Positions 12,555 to 26,300 of a stretch of 64,000 nt of DNA are shown in pieces; position 1 is the first letter of the stretch, and the number at the start of each line of letters is the position of its first letter. The DNA comes from Zonotrichia leucophrys gambelii (lineage: Eukaryota; Chordata; Aves; Passeriformes; Passerellidae). The notes under the pieces were generated by a model, which had not been told where the DNA came from, ran no database searches, and was given only the letters and a program-made list of their open reading frames with translations. The position numbers and the translations under genes were made by a program. Where the stretch lies: assembly GCF_028769735.1 (NCBI RefSeq), contig NC_088172.1:95008235-95072234 (forward strand). The letters are read 5' to 3'.

Positions 12555-15500
12555 AGCCAAGACATTGTCAATCTTAGGCTAATAACCATTTCTACTTACA
12601 CTTGCACATGACAAAACTCACTGTACCAAAAAGCTAAGGCTGGCTGGACTAGCAATTAAAGAGCTGCCCCAACTTTGCTAAGGTGGCTCATGCATTTCAC
12701 ATCTCAGTTCCTTCTAAAAATTATCTAATCAAGTTTGGTGACAAGAATTGTCTACTAAAACACAAACCAACACTCAACCAGAGTTGGAAAGAGCAGACAT
12801 AATTTATACTTAGTGTATTTTGAAGCAAGAAGACTATTTCACAAATCTGGACACGTTCTCCTGTGCACATGTTTAATTCACAGGTTTAAGGGAGCTAGTT
12901 TTAGGATACATCTAGAAAGAAAAAAAAAAAAGGTTTTGTAAAACTGCTTTCCAATGAACTGATGGAGATACCTCCTAGTAAAAGTATTTGCTACTTCTTT
13001 TGGGTACCAGAGAAGTTTTCTTTTCTTCCTGACACAAGAAGCCTCTAAGACTGAAGTTGGCTTTCTGGAAGCTCTCCTCACTATTTAGGCTGACTAACAA
13101 TAAATGGTATTGTCATGGAGATGGGACATGGACGGGTACAAAAGAAATTCATAGCATTAAAAATCCCATCATTTTATGTTCTGTGTAATGTCCCAATTTT
13201 TTTCCTTACTGTCATCATGATGTATGCTAAAAGGCAGTAAACTATTTCACTATAAAATACAAATTCAAATAGTCTCATATTTTTATGGCACATAATCATG
13301 TCATTCTCTCTTTTCTTTTACAGAATAGCTAGCCTGGTTTTTAGTGGTTGCCCATAGACTTGGGGATCACCTATGATTTAATCTAAAAAAGGAGATGGAA
13401 AATGTTGGTGGAGAAAAAGGGACAAAGAAAAGAGACCATTCCAGTTACTTTTGGAGTAAGAACGATAAAGATGTGAAGGATGAAACCTGCAGCTTCAACA
13501 GGTTTGGGACCTGATACTTGGGACCAAATGAGGCATCTGAGAGGAAAAGTCATGAATATCTCTTCTCTGAAGAGGTCAGGCTGCCTGATGGAGCTGAAAT
13601 ACCTGCTCTCCAGACTGAGCACAGGAGCAAAAATGGATCACTTACAATTAATCCCCTTTGTCACTCTGTCATGGCAAATCTGCAACCCTGAGAATTAAAG
13701 AATCATTGAAGCACAGGGATCTGGTATCTTTCAAAAGTAATAAATCACTTCCTATAGGGAAATTTATTTTAAACTTGTACATACTGTGCTCTGGTAATCA
13801 TACAGCTTCAGCTCTTGTTACATGAGTGTAGACTTAGATTGCAACTATCAGGTACCAATTCCAGTTAGGTTTCTATTCCAAAAATTAATCTCACCTAAAA
13901 AGTACCACATTTATGATTTTTGATGTCACAGTTATACCTTGAGACAAGATTGCACCTGCCAAGAAATGATGAGATCGTGAGATCGCAACCACAGTGAAAA
14001 AAAACAATGCAGAGAAATTCAGAGAAAACACAGGAGGGATGTCACACATTTTATAGGATCCTGGGGACAATTCCCACCTGTCTGGGTGAAGCTGAGGCAG
14101 CAGAGGATCTGCCATGTCCCCAGCAGGTCAAGTGGACTGTACCTTGGACACTCAGGGGAGCTTCTTACCCCTGCAGTTATCTCACCTCTGATTCATGTGG
14201 CCTGAACCATCCTCCAGGGACTGAAGGATGCAACAGCTTTTGATGAAACTATCAAAGATCTGAGGCTGAAGCAGCAACAGGGCACTTAGCAGTTTTTCAG
14301 GCAGCAGCCATGAGTGGATGGTACAGTCTCAGCCACATCTATTCATGTCCCTTTCAGGATTTACTAGGTTCTATCATCTCACTGAATACCACATACACAT
14401 TAGCATAAGCTCAGGAACAAAAAATCCTCTCTAAAGCCTTAATATGTGCAGAAAACACCTGTGTTTATGAAAAACAATGGTTCTCACCAGAGTACAGCAA
14501 TATCTGCTGCCATAAGGAAATCCATCAAAAATTATTATCTAGTTTAGGACAAAGCAGCCTTTTATAGACCGTAAGTGTAACTGGAACACACATAACTTAT
14601 TCCAATTAGCTGCAAGTCCTGACATAGCAGGTGGCAGCAGTGCATCCATTACTATAATGTGGAAAATATATGGTGCATGGCAACAGGCAGTTGTATTTGT
14701 CTTGATTATGGAACCTGGAAACAGCACTTTCTATCCTATCTGCTGTGGAAAAATCATTTCTTCTGACCCTCGAATGGAAACGAGCCTTTAACAACGTACA
14801 CAGGTGACACTTCCATGTTTCTTCTGCTAAGTGAATATCGGGGCTATGAGTCTTCTATGGACACTTAAACACCCATTACAAGAGAATTTGATTGTGAACA
14901 TGAAGTAAAAAAAAGCCAAAATGAATTTTAGGTTATACAGGCACTTTGAAATCTCCCAAGCAAGAGGAGGGAAAAGATCCTTCTTAGCACAGTACACAAG
15001 GCAACAGTAGTGCATGCACTAACAGCTCATGTGAAATTACAAACCTTTGTCTCCCTTCTGGAAACAGTAATTATTTGTCATTATTGCCCTGAACCCATGC
15101 TGCAATTACAGGTTTCCCTCTAGTCAATTCAGCCATAGGAGATCTGGATCTAAACTCAGCCTGTCTTCCCAAACATGCTTATGTATCAATGGGAATTATA
15201 GAAACACAGCAGCTACTTCATCATTCCCACCAGAGATGCCTAAAATATGAGAGATCAAACACAACTAACCAGAGTCATGTTTTGCTATATTCTACTGTTA
15301 GAGAGAAAAAAAAATAAATAAAAGCTTGTTGCATTTGGAAATGAGAGATTCCTGCACAGTCAAACAAGACATTAAAATCCCTGAAGAAATAATATCCTGA
15401 TGCTGCTGCTGACCCTTAGGCTTAACCATCTTTTAAAGCAGTGGATGACACTGTTGCAAATGCCTGACCTAAGAACAATACATGTAAATCCCTTTTTAAA

Positions 15501-15870
15501 TAATAATTACAGAATATTATTCCTTATCCATTAATTCATAAAATATTTTACTGAAGATTGTTACCAGCCCTACAGGAGGCAGAGAGGAATTTTTAATTTA
15601 CCAGTGGGTAGCCTGAGAACAACTGACAATAAAACTAACTCTCCATTCCTGCCCTGGTCAAATACTCCATGGAAATGCAGTCATGGGACACAAAGAAAGT
15701 AGAAATCACAACTTTATGTGCAAAGACAGCTTCTGAGAGAAGACACAGGTGAATAAAGTAATTGTTAAGGATACAGGAGATCAGAATCTGGCTCGTTAAA
15801 TAGCTCAGTGGAATTTCTACCTTAGTTATCTTAATAATGTCTTATTATCTTAATGCTTAGAAGGTGTATT

Positions 15871-16442
15871 TGTTTTGGCTGGAAGGGAGTTCAATTTCTT
15901 TCTAGTATTTACCGTGGGGTTGCATTTTGGATTTGTGCTGGCAACTTGTTGGTTGTTCAGGGGTGTTTTGGTCATTTCTGAACATGGCTAACATGGAATT
16001 GAGGCCTTTTTTGCTGCTCATCTCATCCCACCAGCGAGCAGTGGGGTGCACGAGGGGCTGGGAGGGGACACAGCTGGGACAGCTGAAGGTCCAGAAGGCC
16101 ATTCCATACCCTGTGGCATCACACTCAGCATATTTAGCTGGGGAAAAAGGAAGACAGACACATTGGGAGGGATGGTGTTCATATTCCCAAGTCACTGCTC
16201 CATGTGATGGAGCCTCAGCTGTCCTGAGGATGGCTGAACCCTGTCTGCACATGGGAGAGGAACAAAATCCTTGGATTGCTTTGCTTGCAAGCATGGAATT
16301 TTGCATTACTTACTAAGCCATCTTTATCTCAAACAATGAGTTTTGCCACTTGAACTCTCCTGATTGTTTCCCCCAATGCTGCTGGTGGTGAGTGGGTGGC
16401 TGAGGGTGGGCCTTGCTTGGTGCCTGGGTCTGAATCATGACA
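15871..16442 (+). mobile_element. Solo LTR of an avian endogenous retrovirus
   Basis: The element begins TGTTTTGGCTGGAAGGGAG and ends ATCATGACA, giving TG...CA ends and about 572 bp. Several blocks are familiar from a common songbird LTR: the opening segment, the GGGAGGGGACACAGC block, the TTTATCTCAA...TGAGTTTTG block, and the CCCCCAATGCTGCTGGTGG...GAGTGG block near the end. No internal retroviral genes flank it, so it is a solo LTR. Flanks GTATT and TAATT are not a clean target duplication, suggesting age. The family (ERVL-like is my guess) is uncertain. Confidence 0.75.
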
Positions 16443-19400
16443 TAATTCTTTCTACAGACAGAAATACATATGGATGTATACACAAATGGGCAGGACTGAA
16501 GACCAGTCTGCTTCAAAAAGCCCATAATTTTGAATCCAGGACAGGTTTCCAAAAATGACAGGTCAAGACAGCTGAAGGTTTATAACACAACCAGGAAACT
16601 TTCTTAACAAGGGAATGGTAATATTGGTGGTGAAACTGAGGTATCTGGTACATCCACACAATCCCATGGATAGTCTGCCTCTTCTGCAGACTCTGCTCTC
16701 TATCAAGGCTCCCAACTTATTATATTTACCATGCCTGAAAATGGCTAATTTGGTCCTTATGTAGGTGTATTTTCAGAAAAGCATACTTATGTAGGAGGCA
16801 AAGCATTACTTTCTTCTTTCAATAAAGAATTATTGGTAAAAGGCAAACAAAAATTATCACTGTTTTTCATTTAAAGTCATCTTCTCTGATAGGGACTGGA
16901 TAAAAGACTAAAAATTCTAAGTATAATCATTTTGTTTCACATGCATGAATTAGTATATGGGACAGCTAAATGCCAACTGGTATCAGCATCATGCCTACCA
17001 AGTTAAAACACAGTGTTTTGTTATTCTTACTAACCATTTGTGGGGGAAGTTTTAATTCTGAAAGCAAAAGTGGCCTGTCAAAAATACTCTGTTATAAGAA
17101 ATTTTAAAAGAAGAGACAGGAAATGTTTGTGCATATTGTTCATTTAAAGAAAAAAAACCCAAAGACAGTGCTGCAGAAGATAACAGAAATTATGCATAAG
17201 TAGGGGCCCATACTAACTTTCAACAAGGCTTTAGCCTGTTGTTTTCATTTATATTTAAAATACAAAGACATTTTAATTAAATTAGCATTTATATTGAGAG
17301 TTCTTAAATTAATGGAACATTTAAGAAATAGCCAGCACATAAAATTACATCCTTTAAATTGCTAAAATACCTGGATAATATTTCAGCGTGTGTAGCTTTC
17401 TTGTCAGTGATAATTCATTTGCCTGTCTGGGAAATAGTGTTTGCCCCATACAATTTTTATCCACTAAAGATTCTATTGCTACACGAGATTCCCAGGAACA
17501 TAAAACAAGCAGCAGTGAAGGCCCTTTGTCTCGTTTCTTAAATTAAACAGGACTGCCCATATCTTGTGAGGCATTAGCTTCCCTCCCCAGCCACCAGCTG
17601 GGGATGCTGGCCAGGCTGGAAGGAGAGCTGTAGCTCACTGACAGACCAGAAATGTTCTCCTGGTTCTGGGGTTTGTAGCAATGAAGGGAAAGATTTATCC
17701 ACTGGTGCAATCGCACCTTTGTTTAGATAACGCTCACTGACATTTGAAGTCTTCAACAGATCTGCCAACAGAAATGCTTTAAAAGGCAATGTAGACACCA
17801 AACCTAACTGGCAACCTTCCTAGAAGGTGTGGTCATGAAACACTGCAAAATACACCTCCCAACTCTCTCTGCCAGGAAAGGATCTGGCCTGGGTGTTTCT
17901 GACCACAGAAACAGCAGCATCCTCTGTATCTCATGCTGCAAATACATCTCTGGGCCAGGCTGATGAAAAGACCTGAAAGCCACAGCTTGGCAGCACCTTG
18001 AGCTGGAGAGGACATGGCTCACTCAATCACTGTGAGCACAAGGTGTACAAACTTCACACTTCTAACAGTAAAAATTCACTCATATTTAATTTTTTTTTCC
18101 AGAGTGTCTGAGGAATGACGTCAGAGAGAGTTTATTGTGCGTAATATTGTGCACGAATCTGCCACAGTGTGTGGATATTGAAATTAGACCTAAAACAAGT
18201 TTGCTGGCCAAAACACAACAATTTGAATCAGCAGCACTGAGTGCCAGTGGTGACACTACCTAAAGACCCAAATTTGAAATGCAAAGGACAAGCAGAGAAC
18301 TGGAGAGATCTCTTCTCTCAAATCTGTTACCATCTTGGGTTCCATTTCCTGGAAAACTACTAGTAAGATATGAACTTACTGAGAAATTGTAATTGTTTTT
18401 TCCCGTACCACAATTTAATACACTTTATCAGATAATTAAAATTGCAAAGTTGCAGGGTAAATGTTCTAAAGGATCTTTGGCTGACTGCAAAAGAAAACAC
18501 AGAGGCCATGATTTAGATTAAGATAGAATGGCTGAAAATGGCAATACATCCTGACTTTTTTAAAAGGGTTATATATAAATATTAGATATATGCCAATACA
18601 TTTTAGCTCCTGTATCTTCATTGTGCATATTTAACTCCTTGACAATTATGCAATATAACTCAGAACATTTGGATGGATGTCTCCACTGAAATCAAAAACA
18701 AGAAGAATTTCATATATTGCTAAGTACTATCCAAGAAGATTTAATGGGCTCCAGTGAAGAGGTAACTATAGTGTATCTAAGGTAATGGAATAAGCTGTCC
18801 TCTAGCCCTGTTTATTAAGAAATACATCATTATTAAATCTTAATCCATTCCACAAGAAAATAAGCAAAGGAGAAATAACTGTAGCAAAACAAATAGCCTT
18901 ATTAGAAGAAGATCTAAGAATACCTTTATTTGAAAATTGGATTAGAGGTATGACAGACTATGCCACATAGCAAAAGAACTGTGCCATTTATCAAGGAATC
19001 TAAAATTTGATAAAATGCATGTGTGTGCTGAAGGATCGTTTCATAAACACATTTAAGTGAATATGATACAATAAATTGAGCCTATGGACATGTGCTGAAT
19101 AATTATTTGTGATAGCAGTAAAATATGATGGTGGCATTTATTATGTCAGGGTTTTCTGCATGACAGGTAACAGGGTTGTTTTTTTTTCTAATTATGATTT
19201 AATACTACATCTTTATTTTTAGGTTTTTTACTGCATATATGCACTGAGCCTATACTGTATGAAAAAAAATAACATTTTTTAAATGCCCCAATAAAATTAA
19301 AAACTTAATACCACACTGCAAATCTAGATCCTGAGAAAACATCTGTCTACATCAGAGAATACAAATTGACCTAGTACATCCTAGATCTATACAATCTAAC

Positions 19401-20821
19401 ATTGTATTTTTATTAGATAAAAGCGATGCTCCCTGATTTCCCATCTCTTCCAGCTATGAAGGAAGAAAGTTATAAAGATGTCAAAGAAACAAAAGGACAC
19501 TGATTCAAATTTTATGCCAAGTAAACCTTGCTCTGAGGGACTAGACAGACTTTATCAAGGCAGAGATTTTGTAGAGGACAAGTTCCATCCAGAATATTTT
19601 GGTGTATATTTTTAATGTGCACTCAGTAAAATCTGGACTTCTAGGGACAATCTTCAGCCCCATCTTCTTGCAAATCTTACTTGCAGCCACTCCTCTCTAC
19701 AGAGATCTCCAGTGCCAGTGTAACATGAAAGAGGATTTCAGTACATGGGGAACAGCTTATTAATTTTATACAGCTCTTGAGCTATTTTGAAACTTACCCC
19801 AGAGAGTACTGTCAGCACTAGAGTGATTATTTCCTCAGCTTTCTTGTCTTTTTCTATTCAATCCATCTGCTTAGCACAATGGGCACATAACCTCTGACTG
19901 AAATTTCTAGATGCCACCATAACACAAATATTAAAAACTGTAACATTCACTAAGATAAGAAACAAAAGACAAGTTACATGACATATTATTTTAAAAAATT
20001 ATGAAAAGAAGCTACTGCTGACCTTCTCGCTGTGATTGCTGGTTCTTCATATCTGTGGGTATTGCACATGGTAAATCAGACCCTCTCTCAGCAGTCTAGA
20101 AAGCCTTGTCCCGGTCATTGTCAGAGAAAATGGCCTGTGAAATCATTCTGATGAACTGCTAATTATGCTAACAGTCCTACAGTAAATGAAAGCAACTAAT
20201 CCTTTTCAACAAAGCTGTCTTCATTGAATTAAATCCTCACCTCATTCACATTCACTCATGGAATGGAGAGAAAATGCTTTCCCTACAGATGCCAACATTC
20301 AAACATCCAGAGCAATTACATGGAGAGGGAACATTTAAATGGCAAACAGTATCTGTAAAACGAAATGACACGAGGTGAAGCCACCAGTTCAAATCTCAAC
20401 TCAATGCATTATGACTGCCCTTCTCACTTAATAGACATCAGATACCATGAGCAACTTGAATTACAAGACAAGCAGAGAACAATATTTAAAGGAACTGCCC
20501 TTCTTATGGACGCAAAAATGTAAGCAATGATGGAGAGTTTGGAAAGATTTGACCTATACCAAAAGACAGGCAAAGCTCATCTGTGAGAGCTCAAAGTTCA
20601 GTGTTCTGGCACACAGAAAGTTCGATATTTCAGCCCTTTTCTACATCAAAAATAATTACAGTAGCTCTATAAAAATCAAACCAGATAACTGTGGAGTTAC
20701 TCCGTGGGGAGGAGGTGAGGGAAACACAGATATTTTCAGAGGAAGAAAATATGCCTGTTTATCTTCAACAAAGATATGCTGTCTGCTCAACTCACTTTCC
20801 TTTTCTTCCTGCCCTCTCCTA
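16443..20821. other. NRXN1 intron between two solo LTRs
   Basis: AT-rich, with a more GC-balanced stretch at 17570-18050 preceding the CRE octamer. Nothing coding is recognised. That stretch would be the first place to look for a conserved non-coding element. Confidence 0.65.
18116..18123. promoter_or_regulatory. Perfect CRE octamer TGACGTCA
   Basis: This is the full palindromic cAMP-response element that binds CREB/ATF dimers. It sits in a CpG-poor intron just after a stretch of moderate GC content (17570-18050) that also contains an E-box CAGCTG. It could be an intronic enhancer element for a neuronal gene, but a single 8-mer can arise by chance. Confidence 0.35.
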
Positions 20822-21117
20822 TTGTTATCATAACATTGCAACAATTCTATTATCATTTCATTGCAAGGGTTCCACACCTCCTTGACGTTTCTTGTAGGCA
20901 GCTCCTCTAGCACTGACTCTTCCTTGTCCTTGCAGCAGCCAACTGACTCCAGATCCCGCCAATCCACTCTTTTATAGCACTGCTCTTATTGGCTACGGGT
21001 GTGGCCTGTTAACATCAGGCCTACTCCTATCTTTAGTAATTAACCCATCTGCAACTCTTTAAGGGATAAGATTACATTTTACACCACCTTCATTTACCCA
21101 TACCGTATCCCCCTACA
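20822..21117 (-). mobile_element. Solo LTR of an avian endogenous retrovirus
   Basis: Read on the minus strand it starts TGTAGGGGGATACGG at about 21117. It contains CCAAT (20992-20988) and a TATA box CTATAAAAG (around 20976-20970), then runs to a plausible CA end near 20824. The block around GGCCTGATGTTAACAGGCC and the CAAGGAGG...GGAACCC block resemble an LTR I associate with songbird genomes. No coding retroviral sequence adjoins it. The left boundary is the less certain one. Confidence 0.65.
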
Positions 21118-23358
21118 TCTTATATCTTTACATACCCTTTTTTCTGCTTTGTTTTTTTTTTTCTACTTGTCAGTTCTGTGAATTACACAGTGTGACCCAC
21201 ACAGCAAAGGAAGGAAGAGTGGTATTTGTTCAGAAATCATTTAAATGCTCTGGGATCTTAGCACTGGCACAACACAATGGAATGAAACAGCAACACAGAA
21301 CTCAAGTCTTTAATTCCTTTTCCCATTCCAGGCTGCTGTGTGACTTATGGAAAGTTGCTTTTCACATTTAGGTAGGCAAAGCTGTGTGTATTCCTGGGAA
21401 TAACCACATGGCTGTTCATTAACAAGCACAAGCAAAGGCAGAGCAGAACAACCCCTAAGCTGTGCTGTGCTGGTCTTGGTTTGACACGCAGCAGTGGGAA
21501 GAGCCCTGCCCAAGGAGTGGCTCCCAGAGGGATGAGTTAAGCCTGGCATTTGCTGAGCCAGCATGGGATCTGCTCGGAGCTGTGCCAGTGGAGAACAGCG
21601 TGTTACACACCCTGGCCATGCCACAGCTCTGGCTCTCATGCCATGGGCAAGTGCACAAGGGGCACAGAGGGAATTTTCAGGTTCTGGCCAGTGTGTGATT
21701 TCTTAGAGTCATTCAGGAGGAGATGAGTGCAAAGCTGATTCATTGTGTCTCAGCTCCTCTCTGTGAAACAGGAATAACCAAAACAGGAATAACCATTCCA
21801 GACAAGCCTCTGCCAAGACAGGCAGCAGTGCTGGAGAGACACCAGTGCGTATGCAGGACAAGGGTTAATGCATGTGCTACTTTTCCACATGACAGAAACA
21901 GAGGGTTTTTAGCAACGTTGAACTCATTTACACTAAGTCTCATTTAGCCATAATGACTGCTCATTTTCTCCCTCTGATCTTGCTTTTTCTCCAAAATATG
22001 CTTTGTCAATTAACTGACCCCTACAAAAGACAAAAGCATCACCACACACTGTATACAATTATAAATTTATTCCTAGATTACATATATCTTAAAGTTTTTT
22101 TTCCTTTCAATTAATTACATTTGGTAAAATGAAAAAAGGAAGAGAGTGATTATCAAATAGCCAGCTGAGCTGAAGTTAATGGCTTGAAACAAACAAAAAG
22201 TTTTGCAAAATCCCAACCTATTTATTTACTCACGCCACTGTTGCTATGACCAGCTTAGGATAAGTGTTTCTCACATCTCCAGCAGTAACACTGACATTCA
22301 TCCCTATCTCAAATGCCAACAAAACCAATACAGGATACACTGATTTCACTGAAACCACCTTTCCAAACTCTGTAAGTTCCCTGGCATGGAAATGTTATCC
22401 TGCAAGAACAAATAGGATCTCAGGAATCTTCAGGTGAGTCATTCGTGATTTATATCAGCATCAATAGCTGCCTCTGTTGATATGTAGAAGATACATCACA
22501 TGTTTTCCCCAGTTTAATTATTTACCTTTGCTGACCTCAGGCTCTTTGAAGCTAAATTTCTGCACAATTATATGGGAGCTGCACTTTCATTTAGATAATC
22601 ATACAACAGCCAAAACCACTGCCAGTACTACTGCAATTTAAATGTCTGGGTTAGGCATTTATGGGCCACTGTTCTTCCTAGCAGACTAATAACTCCTCTT
22701 ATCTGCATGCTTAACTGCAGTTTTGCAATGTTTTGCACGGTAAGAAAGTCAAACATTTCAAAATGAGATGTTTGTTTTTGCTGTTGTTGCTGCAAAATAA
22801 TGTTGGTACTATTCTTTCTTCACCAAGTTCTCCCTCTAAATGCCATACAGTGGATTTTACTACACTCATGTCAGACAACAGCTAAAGCTGTCAAATTGTG
22901 CTGAGTGGTGGAAAGAAGCTTCAAGAGCTGATGTGAAAAAATGCTACAAAAGTTAAAAAGCATCATTACAAAATTAGTTCTGGCTTCAATCTTATTGTAT
23001 GACTGGGTTCCTATTAGATGTCAGCACAGTCAAAATGATCATTTGGGCTATGTACCCTCACACATAACACCTTCTAGCCAACCATTTCTAACACCACCAT
23101 ATTGCAAGTTTCCTAGATGCAGGACTCAAAAAATAAAGTCTTCTAATAGAGGAGGTATAATGGAAGCAGTCATACCCCCCCAAATTCAGTAGAATTTCCA
23201 AGAAACAAAAAGTTGCTTGGAAAAACGTTCAAGCAATAAAATAACGTATTTATGTAGTATTTATCCTCACCTTCACTTGCCTATCTAATATTCTATTTAG
23301 CCTCATTTGAGATAACAGGTTATTTACAAAGAGGACATCCACAGCACTTCTATTTTAA

Positions 23359-23377
23359 TTTTTTTTTTTTTTTTTTT
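23359..23377. repeat. Poly-T tract
   Basis: About 19 T residues. On the minus strand it would be a 3' poly-A tail for the sequence at 23378-23680. That sequence has no recognisable coding similarity and no AATAAA signal just before the tail, so a retrocopy is not supported. Confidence 0.9.
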
Positions 23378-26300
23378 GAGTAATCAACAGCAGTATTTGA
23401 GAGCTGCTCTGAATGCCAGGGCTGGGGTGTATGCCCCAGGCAGATTTAAAATCCACAGCAAGACAAACTGCAAACACAAACCAGCCTGAGAAGAGGATGA
23501 GTGGAAAGATGGGGCTTGGATGAGCGCCACAGAATGTTCTGACCAACTGGGACACCAGGATTTTAGGATGCATCCATTTAGACACAGCCAAAGGGGCTAA
23601 TCTCACATCTGTTGTTTTGTCACAACTTCTAAACTCCTCTCTGTGGGCACTGACTATCCAAACCCAAAATAACGGCATGATTCAATTCATGCTCATATGT
23701 TTTCCATAAATATGGCAATTCATTATATTCACTGAAAGCTCCCTCATAATTCTTGTCATGTGAAATAAAGTGAGCACATCCACTAACTACTTCAAGAATT
23801 TCAAAAATACGTGAGTTTGCATTATTATTTACAATATTTTGTTCACAGTTTAGGCAGAATTGTTTCAGGAAGGGGGACCAGGACAGAAAGGCTGTGCACT
23901 TGGGACACATCCTGTCTGATAGAGGCAAAACAAATCAGGTCATGAAATGGAAATTTTGGGCTTGACCTCAATAAAATCAAATCAGGCTTGGGTTAACAAT
24001 TAGAAACATTAGTGCCTTGTGTAGCACTCAGTTCCTTCATCTCCACTGGTCAGTCAGGAATTTGTCCCCACCTCCTCTTCATCTAGAGGGCTCTAGAGCT
24101 GCTGGCACTGAGAAATAGAACCAACTCCAGTAATTCAAAAATGCAAACATGGATTAAGAATATATCTGATTCTTCTTCAAGGTAGAGAAAATTTCTCATG
24201 TTTTTTTGAAATTTCTCCAAGTCTAGTCATTCTCTGTTCTTTATTCTACGAATGCAGATGAGCTGAATTAATTAAGTAAATTAGAGAAGCCCTAACTCGG
24301 TTGCAGATATGCAGGGATAAAAGAACACATTTAGAAAGCAGTCAACTTGCTTTGGAAGCTTGTTGGCATTTCTTTGCATGTACAGCTGCAGTAAAAGAGA
24401 GCTAAAGAAAGAGTGAACACTTCTAACATTTTGGAGTAGTTGTCCAAGGGCATCCCCTGCTAAGGCACTCGAACACCAGAAGGATCTGAGCAAATCTTCT
24501 GCTGAGCCTCTGTTTCTCTGTTTCTCCATTTCTCCAGAGCAGCAAGCTCTTCAGGACATACCTAGCTATGGATCCTAAAGAAAGGCTTGTCCTTGTGCCA
24601 CTTACAGTTCAAATATGTGGAACAAATGAAAAAAAAAAAAAAGACTATGTACATTCCTCACTCTTTCAGGTTAACCACGCCTCATCTCCAGCCTTGTCTG
24701 GATTTCTGGGATTCAGGATCCCAGATATCATGTACTTATAGTATTGTTGATGGTTGACACATTTACTTTGTCAACCAAGCCCCAGAAAAAAAATATTTTT
24801 CATTCTTAGGCCACCTACAGTGCATGACCCGGACATACCCTTAATCTGGGCTGTTTTGGTGGATTTGACCATTTCAGTGCTTTCAGAAATCCCCAATTAT
24901 TTTTCTAAAGTGATTCAACAATCATGGGTCAGAGATGAAGACTGCTTCAAAGCATGGCACCCTCCCTACCAACTTATCCCAGTCCTATGGAGTGACATCT
25001 AGCAGTAACATCCACTTTTTCTTCCCTCCTCCTTTCCCAATTTATTTCATTGGCTCATTTTTTCAGTCAGTTAAGGGGAAAAGGAGTAATTCATTCTATT
25101 CTTCTGACCAGCTGCATCTGTGGCTAGTGACTATTGTCACTGAATAGCTTTTTTAACATTTTCAACTCTTAGGGAAACTTTCTCTTTTCCAACTCACCAC
25201 TATGGACTGTTTTCTCATTATCACAGAACAACCATGATATGTAAGAGCATGCACATGACTGTGAACAAATGTATATAAAGTCATGAGAAAGAGGCAGGGA
25301 AGACCCTTCCAGACATCCATGTAGCTATTCAGAAGGAAAATAATACCTAAATTATGGTAAGTACATGACCCCTCTGTGTTTGTTACTTTTAATTGTATAG
25401 AACACTGTTTTTATATATAATAAACTTTATTTCATCAAATTAGACTATTCCATTATCCTCATAATCACAGCTACATTCACAATTCAGCTTATTATCACAG
25501 CAAGATCTATCAGCTGTGCCTACACTGTATTTACAAACTAGAAAGGAAGTTGTTAGCTTAAAAAAATGCATTACAGATACTGTGATAGGCATGGGGACAT
25601 CAAACTTAATCACAGAGAGATAAATTAACTGAGTCTGGGGAAAGACAAGAAAGAGGTCACCAATGTCATCTTGATTGCTCAGAAAGATTAAGGACTTCTG
25701 CAAACTTTGACCAAGGAAAGACAAAAGATAAACTTCAGTGAACTAAACCAAGCGATCCCTTGAAGTCCCAATAATCAAGCTTGGTTTACCATGGTAATGA
25801 TCATCTGGGTGAGAAAGGGGAGAAAATATCAGCAGAATTGCTTGTGCTTAAATCACACTGGGCATAGTACTTTTGTCTACAGAGTTTTCCCTTGGAGTAA
25901 AATGAAGAGACAGAAGGAAATTTCCCTCAAAGCCAAGTCAACTTTTCACTATCAGAAAAAAAATCCATCTTTGAAAATTAGAAACAGCAGGAAGTACACT
26001 GCATTGAATGCTAAATTAATTTCTTCTGATAACTTATTTCAAACAGTATTTGATTAAAAGACAATAGACATGCTTTAAATCTGAAAAACATGATTACCAC
26101 AGGCTGAGGCAAAAGTGGTGTTGCTGATAAGTGACAACAGCATTGTTATTTATTTAGCTCTTGTAAAGGCACCCCAGTCAATCAATAGCTATGCATGTAC
26201 CAAGGCAGTGGGCCTTGTATAAAGATGCTTATCAGAAATCCATGGGCAACATTCCACTTTTGATTACAGTGCTGCAGACTGTCCCCAATCCTGCTGAAGA

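Larger units (their letters stand above)
9666..15870. other. NRXN1 intron between CR1 fragments and the solo LTR
   Basis: Apart from the CR1 copy at 11646-11968 and the 24-bp tandem repeat at 12483-12554, this is unique AT-rich sequence. No gene, RNA gene or clear regulatory cluster seen. Confidence 0.7.

Noticed and set aside
23378..23680. Possible processed pseudogene with a poly-A tail on the minus strand
   Set aside because: The translated frame resembles no protein I know, and there is no polyadenylation signal just before the A-run.
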